The notes beneath the pieces are model-generated. The model saw only the letters and a list, made by a program, of their open reading frames with translations. It was not told the DNA's origin and made no database searches. The translations under genes and the position numbers were made by a program. A stretch of 11,352 nt of DNA from an uncultured Streptococcus sp. (lineage in GTDB: Bacteria > Bacillota > Bacilli > Lactobacillales > Streptococcaceae), in assembly GCA_934216185.1 (NCBI GenBank), contig CAKQBM010000053.1:1-11352 (forward strand), read 5' to 3'. The first letter of the stretch is position 1. Each line of letters begins with the position of its first letter. This document shows, in pieces, positions 5,983 through 11,352 of this stretch.

Positions 5983-6890
5983 TTTATACAGTCACACTCA
6001 ATCCATCCATTGACTATATCGTTCGTTTGGACCAAGTCCAAATCGGTAGTGTCAATCGTATGGATAGTGATGATAAGTTTGCTGGTGGGAAAGGTATCAA
6101 TGTCAGTCGTGTCCTGAAACGCTTGGATATTCCCAATACAGCGACGGGATTTATTGGAGGTTTTACTGGTCAATTTATCACAGATACCCTTGCAGAGGAA
6201 GAAATCGAGACACGTTTTGTCCAAGTGGCAGAAGATACTCGTATCAATGTCAAGATTAAAGCAGACCAAGAAACAGAAATCAATGGAACGGGTCCAAATG
6301 TTGAACCAGCTCAGTTAGAAGAATTGAAAGCTATTTTGTCTAGTTTGACTGCAGAAGATACAGTTGTGTTTGCGGGTTCAAGTGCTAAAAACTTAGGGAA
6401 TGTCATCTACAAGGCTTTGATTGCCTTAACGCGTCAGACGGGTGCGCAAGTCGTTTGCGACTTTGAAGGACAGACCTTAATTGATAGTTTAGACTACCAG
6501 CCACTTTTGGTTAAACCAAACAATCACGAACTTGGAGCGATTTTTGGTGTAAAACTTGAAAGTTTGGACCAAATCGAGAAATATGCTCGCGAATTGCTGG
6601 CTAAAGGTGCTCAAAACGTCATTATCTCTATGGCTGGGGACGGTGCTCTTCTTGTCACATCTGAGGGAGCTTACTTCGCTAAACCAATCAAGGGAACAGT
6701 GAAAAATTCAGTTGGGGCTGGTGACTCTATGGTTGCTGGATTCACAGGTGAATTTGTCAAATCAAAAGATGCAGTAGAAGCCTTCAAGTGGGGAGTGGCT
6801 TGCGGAACAGCAACGACCTTTTCGGATGACTTGGCAACGGCGGAATTTATTAAAGAAACATATGAAAAAGTTGAGGTAGAAAAACGATGA
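5979..6890 (+). CDS. fruK: 1-phosphofructokinase
   Basis: A 303-residue PfkB-family sugar kinase that converts fructose-1-phosphate and ATP to fructose-1,6-bisphosphate. The N-terminus MIYTVTLNPSIDY is typical of 1-phosphofructokinase and tagatose-6-phosphate kinase. PfkB signature 1 is GGKGINVSRVL (36-46). Signature 2 is VGAGDS (245-250), with D249 the catalytic base. The length is standard. It overlaps fruR by 4 bases (ATGA) and fruA by 4 bases, and a ribosome site (GGAGG) lies inside the end of fruR, so translation is likely coupled. Tagatose-6-phosphate kinase (LacC) is the close alternative, but the fructose PTS partner argues against it. Streptococcal genomes sometimes name it fruB. Confidence 0.93.
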   Translation: MIYTVTLNPSIDYIVRLDQVQIGSVNRMDSDDKFAGGKGINVSRVLKRLDIPNTATGFIGGFTGQFITDTLAEEEIETRFVQVAEDTRINVKIKADQETEINGTGPNVEPAQLEELKAILSSLTAEDTVVFAGSSAKNLGNVIYKALIALTRQTGAQVVCDFEGQTLIDSLDYQPLLVKPNNHELGAIFGVKLESLDQIEKYARELLAKGAQNVIISMAGDGALLVTSEGAYFAKPIKGTVKNSVGAGDSMVAGFTGEFVKSKDAVEAFKWGVACGTATTFSDDLATAEFIKETYEKVEVEKR

Positions 6891-8851
6891 AAATTCAAGA
6901 CCTATTGAGAAAAGATGTCATGTTGCTGGATTTGCAGGCAACTGAAAAAACTGCTGTCATCGAAGAGATGATTAAAAGCTTGACAGACCACGGTTATGTA
7001 ACAGATTTTGAAACCTTTAAAGAAGGAATTTTGGCGCGTGAAGCTTTGACTTCTACAGGTTTGGGTGACGGAATCGCTATGCCTCACAGCAAAAACGCTG
7101 CTGTCAAAGAAGCAACGGTTCTCTTTGCTAAGTCAAACAAGGGTGTTGACTACGAGAGCTTAGATGGACAAGCAACTGACCTCTTTTTCATGATTGCAGC
7201 TCCAGAAGGTGCTAATGATACTCACTTGGCTGCCTTGGCAGAATTGTCTCAATACTTGATGAAAGACGGATTTGCAGACAAACTTCGCCAAGCAACATCA
7301 GCTGACCAAGTCATTGAACTTTTTGACCAAGCTTCAGAAAAAGCTTCAGAAAAAGCTGAAGAACCTGTTCAAGCGCCTGCCAATGAATCTGGTGACTTTA
7401 TCGTGGCTGTTACAGCTTGTACAACAGGTATCGCCCACACTTACATGGCCCAAGAAGCCCTTCAAAAAGTGGCTGCTGAAATGGGGGTTGGTATCAAGGT
7501 TGAAACCAACGGTGCTAGCGGTGTTGGAAACCAACTAACTGCTGAAGACATCCGCAAGGCTAAAGCTGTTATCATTGCAGCAGACAAGGCCGTTGAAATG
7601 GATCGTTTCGATGGCAAACCATTGATCAATCGTCCAGTTGCTGACGGTATCCGTAAAACGGAAGAATTGATCAACTTGGCTCTTTCTGGAGATGCTGAAG
7701 TTTACCGTGCTACTAATGGAGCAAAAGCTGCAACCGCAAGCAATGAAAAACAAAGCCTTGGTGGTGCCTTCTACAAACACTTGATGAGTGGTGTATCTCA
7801 AATGTTGCCATTCGTTATCGGTGGTGGTATCATGATTGCCCTTGCCTTCTTGATTGATGGAGCTTTGGGTGTGCCAAATGAAAATCTTGGCAATCTTGGT
7901 TCTTACCATGAACTAGCTTCTATGTTCATGAAAATTGGAGGTGCAGCCTTTGGCTTGATGCTTCCAGTATTTGCAGGTTATGTTGCCTACTCTATCGCTG
8001 AAAAACCAGGTTTGGTAGCTGGTTTTGTGGCTGGTGCTATTGCCAAAGAAGGTTTTGCCTTTGGTAAAATCCCTTATGCCGCAGGTGGTGAAGCAACTTC
8101 AACTCTTGCAGGTGTCTCATCTGGTTTCCTAGGCGCCCTTGTTGGTGGATTTATCGCAGGTGCTTTGGTTCTTGCCATCAAGAAATACGTTAAAGTTCCT
8201 CGTTCACTTGAAGGTGCTAAATCAATCCTTCTCTTGCCACTTCTTGGAACAATCTTGACTGGATTTGTCATGCTGGCTGTTAACATCCCTATGGCAGCAA
8301 TCAACACTGCTATGAATGATTTCCTTGGCGGTCTTGGAGGCGGTTCAGCTGTCCTTCTTGGTATCGTCCTTGGTGGAATGATGGCTGTTGACATGGGTGG
8401 ACCTGTCAACAAAGCGGCCTATGTCTTTGGTACAGGTACGCTTGCAGCGACTGTTTCTTCAGGTGGTTCTGTAGCCATGGCAGCAGTTATGGCTGGAGGA
8501 ATGGTACCACCGCTTGCAATCTTTGTCGCAACTCTTCTTTTCAAAGATAAATTTACCAAAGAAGAACGCAACTCTGGTTTGACAAACATCATCATGGGCT
8601 TGTCATTTATCACTGAGGGAGCAATTCCATTTGGTGCCGCAGACCCAGCTCGTGCGATCCCAAGCTTTATCCTTGGTTCGGCAGTAGCAGGTGGACTCGT
8701 TGGTCTTGCTGGAATCAAACTCATGGCGCCACACGGAGGAATCTTCGTTATCGCCCTTACTTCAAATGCTCTTCTTTACCTCGTTTCTGTCTTGGTAGGA
8801 GCAATTGTAAGTGGTGTGGTTTATGGTTACCTCCGCAAACCTCAAGCATAA
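6887..8851 (+). CDS. fruA: fructose-specific PTS enzyme IIABC
   Basis: A 654-residue membrane transporter that imports fructose and phosphorylates it at carbon 1, using phosphate from HPr. Three domains are fused in A-B-C order. IIA (about 1-148) carries the phosphorylated H67 in GIAMPHSKN. IIB (about 170-270) carries the phosphorylated C178 in VTACTTGIAHTYMAQEAL. IIC (about 285-654) starts FYKHLMSGVSQMLPFVIGGG and has about nine or ten hydrophobic segments. The A-B linker (149-167) is low-complexity, with SEKASEKAEE encoded by a 12-base tandem repeat. Length and domain order match Gram-positive FruA. Codon use looks strongly biased (CTT, GGT, GCT), as in highly expressed genes. It overlaps fruK by ATGA and is followed by a terminator. 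Confidence 0.96.
   Translation: MKIQDLLRKDVMLLDLQATEKTAVIEEMIKSLTDHGYVTDFETFKEGILAREALTSTGLGDGIAMPHSKNAAVKEATVLFAKSNKGVDYESLDGQATDLFFMIAAPEGANDTHLAALAELSQYLMKDGFADKLRQATSADQVIELFDQASEKASEKAEEPVQAPANESGDFIVAVTACTTGIAHTYMAQEALQKVAAEMGVGIKVETNGASGVGNQLTAEDIRKAKAVIIAADKAVEMDRFDGKPLINRPVADGIRKTEELINLALSGDAEVYRATNGAKAATASNEKQSLGGAFYKHLMSGVSQMLPFVIGGGIMIALAFLIDGALGVPNENLGNLGSYHELASMFMKIGGAAFGLMLPVFAGYVAYSIAEKPGLVAGFVAGAIAKEGFAFGKIPYAAGGEATSTLAGVSSGFLGALVGGFIAGALVLAIKKYVKVPRSLEGAKSILLLPLLGTILTGFVMLAVNIPMAAINTAMNDFLGGLGGGSAVLLGIVLGGMMAVDMGGPVNKAAYVFGTGTLAATVSSGGSVAMAAVMAGGMVPPLAIFVATLLFKDKFTKEERNSGLTNIIMGLSFITEGAIPFGAADPARAIPSFILGSAVAGGLVGLAGIKLMAPHGGIFVIALTSNALLYLVSVLVGAIVSGVVYGYLRKPQA
7331..7354 (+). 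repeat. 12-base tandem repeat in the FruA linker
   Basis: GCTTCAGAAAAA occurs twice in a row inside fruA and encodes ASEKASEK. It lies between the IIA and IIB domains, where changes in copy number would only change linker length. Confidence 0.8.
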
Positions 8852-8865
8852 ACATTAGATATAAG

Positions 8866-8904
8866 AAAAGATTGTACCGATTGGTGCGGTCTTTTTCTCT
8901 TTTC
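8866..8904 (+). terminator. fru operon rho-independent terminator
   Basis: AAGATTGTACC (8868-8878) pairs with GGTGCGGTCTT (8883-8893) over 11 base pairs, three of them G-U, with loop GATT and a T-rich tail. It lies 16 bases after the fruA stop and ends just before the ftsK promoter. Confidence 0.88.
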
Positions 8905-8921
8905 GAAATGCCTGTCAAATA

Positions 8922-8930
8922 TGGTATAAT
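8922..8930 (+). promoter_or_regulatory. ftsK promoter (extended -10)
   Basis: TGG-TATAAT at 8922-8930 is an extended -10 element with a perfect hexamer. The -35 region at about 8902 (TTCGAA, 17-base spacing) is poor. Only 6 bases (AGAAGA) lie between the hexamer and the ftsK ATG at 8937, so the predicted transcription start falls on or next to the start codon. Confidence 0.7.
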
Positions 8931-8936
8931 AGAAGA

Positions 8937-11240
8937 ATGGCAAACAAGAATACAAGTAAAACAAGACGGAGACCGTCTAAAGCAGAACTCGAAAGAAAAG
9001 AAGCGATTCAACGAATGTTGATTTCGTTGGGAATCGCTCTTTTATTGATTTTCGCAGCCTTCAAATTAGGAGCTGCAGGTATCACTCTTTACAATTTAAT
9101 ACGCTTGCTGGTAGGTAGCCTAGCTTATCTGGCAATATTTGGCATCCTACTCTATCTCTTCTTTTTCAAGTGGATCCGAAAACAGGAAGGCCTCCTATCT
9201 GGCTTTTTCACTATATTTGCGGGCTTACTCCTGATTTTTGAGGCCTACTTGGTTTGGAAATATGGTTTGGATAAGTCCGTTCTAAAAGGAACCATGACTC
9301 AGGTTGTGACGGATTTGACTGGTTTTCGAACGACCAGTTTTGCTGGTGGAGGCTTGATTGGTGTTGGACTCTATGTGCCAACAGCCTTTCTCTTCTCAAA
9401 TATCGGTACCTACTTTATTGGTTCTATCTTGATTTTAGCAGGCGCTCTCCTAGTTAGTCCTTGGTCTGTTTACGATATCGCTGAATTTTTCAGCAGAGGC
9501 TTTGCTAAATGGCGGGAAGGGCATGAGCGTCGAAAAGAGGAACGCTTTGTAAAACAAGAAGAAAAAGCTCGCCAAAAGGCTGAGGAAGAGGCTAGATTAG
9601 AAAAAGAAGCCGCTGAGAAAGCCTTACTCGATTTGCCTCCTGTTGATATGGAAACGGGCGAAATTCTGACAGAGGATGCTGTGCTTGATGTTCCACCTGT
9701 TTCGGAAGAAGAGTGGGTGGAACCAGAAATCATCCTACCTCAAGCTGAACGTGAATTCCCTGAAAAGGAAGATAGCTCTGATGATGAAGATGTTCAGGTC
9801 GATTTTTCAGCCAAGGAGGCTCTTGAATACAAACTTCCAAGTTTACAACTTTTTGCACCAGATAAACCCAAAGACCAGTCTAAAGAGAAGAAAATCGTCC
9901 GAGAAAATATCAAAATCTTGGAAGAAACCTTTGCTAGCTTTGGTATCAAGGTGACGGTTGAACGGGCTGAAATTGGCCCATCAGTGACCAAGTATGAAGT
10001 CAAGCCAGCAGTTGGTGTACGGGTTAACCGCATTTCCAATCTAGCAGATGACCTCGCTCTAGCCTTGGCTGCCAAGGATGTCCGGATTGAAGCTCCAATC
10101 CCAGGGAAATCTCTCGTTGGAATCGAGGTTCCTAACTCTGAAATTGCGACTGTATCCTTCCGCGAACTATGGGAACAGTCTCAAACGAAAGCAGAAAATC
10201 TCTTGGAAATTCCTCTAGGAAAGGCGGTTAATGGCACAGCAAGAGCTTTTGACCTTTCTAAAATGCCCCACTTGCTCGTCGCAGGTTCAACGGGTTCAGG
10301 GAAGTCGGTAGCAGTTAATGGTATTATTGCTAGTATTCTCATGAAGGCGAGACCAGACCAGGTCAAATTTATGATGGTTGACCCCAAGATGGTTGAGTTG
10401 TCTGTTTACAATGATATTCCTCACCTATTGATTCCAGTTGTGACCAATCCACGCAAGGCCAGCAAGGCCCTGCAAAAGGTTGTGGATGAGATGGAAAACC
10501 GTTATGAACTCTTTGCCAAGGTGGGGGTTCGTAATATTGCAGGCTTTAATGCCAAGGTCGAGGAATTTAATGCTCAATCTGAGTACAAGCAGATTCCACT
10601 GCCACTCATTGTTGTGATTGTGGATGAGTTGGCTGACCTCATGATGGTGGCCAGCAAGGAAGTGGAAGATGCCATTATTCGTCTTGGACAGAAGGCGCGT
10701 GCGGCCGGTATCCACATGATTCTTGCAACCCAGCGTCCATCTGTTGATGTCATATCTGGTCTGATTAAGGCCAATGTCCCATCTCGTGTGGCGTTTGCAG
10801 TTTCGTCAGGGACAGACTCTCGTACGATTTTGGATGAAAATGGAGCAGAAAAACTGCTTGGTCGAGGCGACATGCTCTTTAAACCGATTGATGAAAATCA
10901 TCCAGTTCGTTTGCAAGGATCCTTTATCTCGGATGACGATGTTGAACGCATCGTAAACTTCATCAAGGCTCAGGCAGACGCGGACTACGATGAGAGTTTT
11001 GATCCAGGTGAGGTTTCCGAAAATGACGGAGAATTTTCAGATGGTGAAACTGGTGGAGATCCGCTTTTTGAAGAAGCTAAAGCTTTGGTCATTGAGACCC
11101 AGAAAGCCAGTGCCTCCATGATTCAGCGTCGTTTATCAGTTGGATTTAACCGTGCGACCCGCCTTATGGAAGAACTCGAAATGGCAGGTGTTATCGGTCC
11201 AGCTGAAGGTACCAAACCAAGAAAAGTATTACAACAATAA
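8937..11240 (+). CDS. ftsK: DNA translocase FtsK/SpoIIIE
   Basis: A 767-residue septum-located DNA pump that moves chromosome ends out of the closing division site. The N-terminus is basic (1-26), followed by four or five membrane segments (about 27-49, 57-78, 85-108, 135-175). A charged, K/E-rich probable coiled-coil linker (190-230) and an acidic linker lead to the motor. The motor has Walker A GSTGSGKS at 450-457 and Walker B IVVIVDE at 558-564. The C-terminal gamma winged-helix domain (about 704-767, [41 protein letters not shown] shape) reads polarity sequences on DNA. The length fits SpoIIIE-type proteins of streptococci. The MANKNTS start resembles the pneumococcal protein from memory. 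No clear Shine-Dalgarno precedes it. A terminator hairpin follows directly. Confidence 0.95.
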   Translation: MANKNTSKTRRRPSKAELERKEAIQRMLISLGIALLLIFAAFKLGAAGITLYNLIRLLVGSLAYLAIFGILLYLFFFKWIRKQEGLLSGFFTIFAGLLLIFEAYLVWKYGLDKSVLKGTMTQVVTDLTGFRTTSFAGGGLIGVGLYVPTAFLFSNIGTYFIGSILILAGALLVSPWSVYDIAEFFSRGFAKWREGHERRKEERFVKQEEKARQKAEEEARLEKEAAEKALLDLPPVDMETGEILTEDAVLDVPPVSEEEWVEPEIILPQAEREFPEKEDSSDDEDVQVDFSAKEALEYKLPSLQLFAPDKPKDQSKEKKIVRENIKILEETFASFGIKVTVERAEIGPSVTKYEVKPAVGVRVNRISNLADDLALALAAKDVRIEAPIPGKSLVGIEVPNSEIATVSFRELWEQSQTKAENLLEIPLGKAVNGTARAFDLSKMPHLLVAGSTGSGKSVAVNGIIASILMKARPDQVKFMMVDPKMVELSVYNDIPHLLIPVVTNPRKASKALQKVVDEMENRYELFAKVGVRNIAGFNAKVEEFNAQSEYKQIPLPLIVVIVDELADLMMVASKEVEDAIIRLGQKARAAGIHMILATQRPSVDVISGLIKANVPSRVAFAVSSGTDSRTILDENGAEKLLGRGDMLFKPIDENHPVRLQGSFISDDDVERIVNFIKAQADADYDESFDPGEVSENDGEFSDGETGGDPLFEEAKALVIETQKASASMIQRRLSVGFNRATRLMEELEMAGVIGPAEGTKPRKVLQQ

Positions 11241-11241
11241 A

Positions 11242-11279
11242 AAAATAGCTTCGTTCCAAGTTTGGAAGGAGGCTATTTT
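11242..11279 (+). terminator. ftsK terminator hairpin, T tract apparently interrupted
   Basis: AAAATAGC (11242-11249) pairs with GCTATTTT (11272-11279). An inner stem TTCCAA/TTGGAA (11254-11259, 11262-11267) completes a long hairpin with a small internal mismatch. The T tract is only TTTT and is cut short at 11280 by the start of the group II intron-like sequence. It begins one base after the ftsK stop codon. Confidence 0.85.
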
Positions 11280-11281
11280 AG

Positions 11282-11352
11282 GTACGACGGGCATGTCGTA
11301 TATCTGAGGTGTAAGTCCTCCGTGGGCACCTGCTACCGGTGAACCCAATAGC
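11282..11352 (+). mobile_element. 5' end of a group II intron, probably class C (runs off the window)
   Basis: Directly after the ftsK terminator the sequence begins GTACGACGGGCATGTCGTA and then forms small stems in the order expected for the start of intron domain I. TACGAC (11283-11288) pairs with GTCGTA (11295-11300). GAGG (11306-11309) pairs with CCTC (11317-11320) around TGTAAGT, and CACC (11327-11330) pairs with GGTG (11338-11341). The layout, including GGCATG, GAGGTG..AGTCC and GTGGGCA, parallels class C introns such as the one from Oceanobacillus iheyensis. Class C introns are known to insert just after terminator stem-loops in this orientation, as here. The exact first base is uncertain; the usual start GUGYG reads GUACG here. 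The reverse transcriptase/maturase gene would lie to the right, outside the window. Confidence 0.75.

Noticed and set aside
7535..8724. Several long minus-strand open frames opposite fruA
   Set aside because: They are antisense shadows of a strongly codon-biased gene, with no ribosome sites or recognisable domains.

Overview
The window is low-GC Firmicute DNA, and most of it reads as chromosome of a Streptococcus of the mitis/pneumoniae group. The evidence is a fruR-fruK-fruA fructose operon next to a near-pneumococcal FtsK/SpoIIIE translocase, a tmRNA whose tag is one residue from the tag I recall for pneumococcus, strong SD sequences and extended -10 promoters. Species cannot be fixed from sequence alone.

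Left end (1-1464): an AT-rich accessory block on the + strand. It holds a 57-residue unknown ORF, a short gene carrying only the N-terminal domain of a RepA_N plasmid/ICE replication initiator, a 77-residue putative helix-turn-helix protein, and a CPBP (Abi/CAAX-protease-like) membrane protein. Gene spacing is tight (4-bp overlap at 270-273, 2-bp gap at 875-876). It looks like the remnant of a replication module from an integrative element.

Middle left (1465-4397): an apparent operon behind an extended -10 promoter. It encodes a membrane-anchored CapA/PgsA-type metallophosphoesterase-fold protein, a Cof-type HAD phosphatase and an SGNH/GDSL hydrolase. No terminator is visible before the next gene.

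RNA region (4398-5101): ssrA (tmRNA) on + with its own promoter and terminator, then a repeat-rich spacer, then tRNA-Ser(GGA) on - with its own promoter and terminator. Both RNA genes are of classes often used as integration sites.

Fructose operon (5102-8904): a promoter with candidate FruR operator repeats and a perfect match to the CcpA cre consensus, then fruR, fruK and fruA joined by ATGA start/stop overlaps, then a terminator. FruA imports and phosphorylates fructose to fructose-1-phosphate, FruK converts it to fructose-1,6-bisphosphate, and FruR senses the state of the pathway.

Right end (8905-11352): ftsK, apparently with a leaderless or near-leaderless start, followed by its terminator hairpin. 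Immediately after the hairpin begins a structured sequence that matches the 5' end of a class C group II intron, cut off by the window edge. This terminator-linked retroelement is the most notable feature. I did not find a convincing wholly new system.
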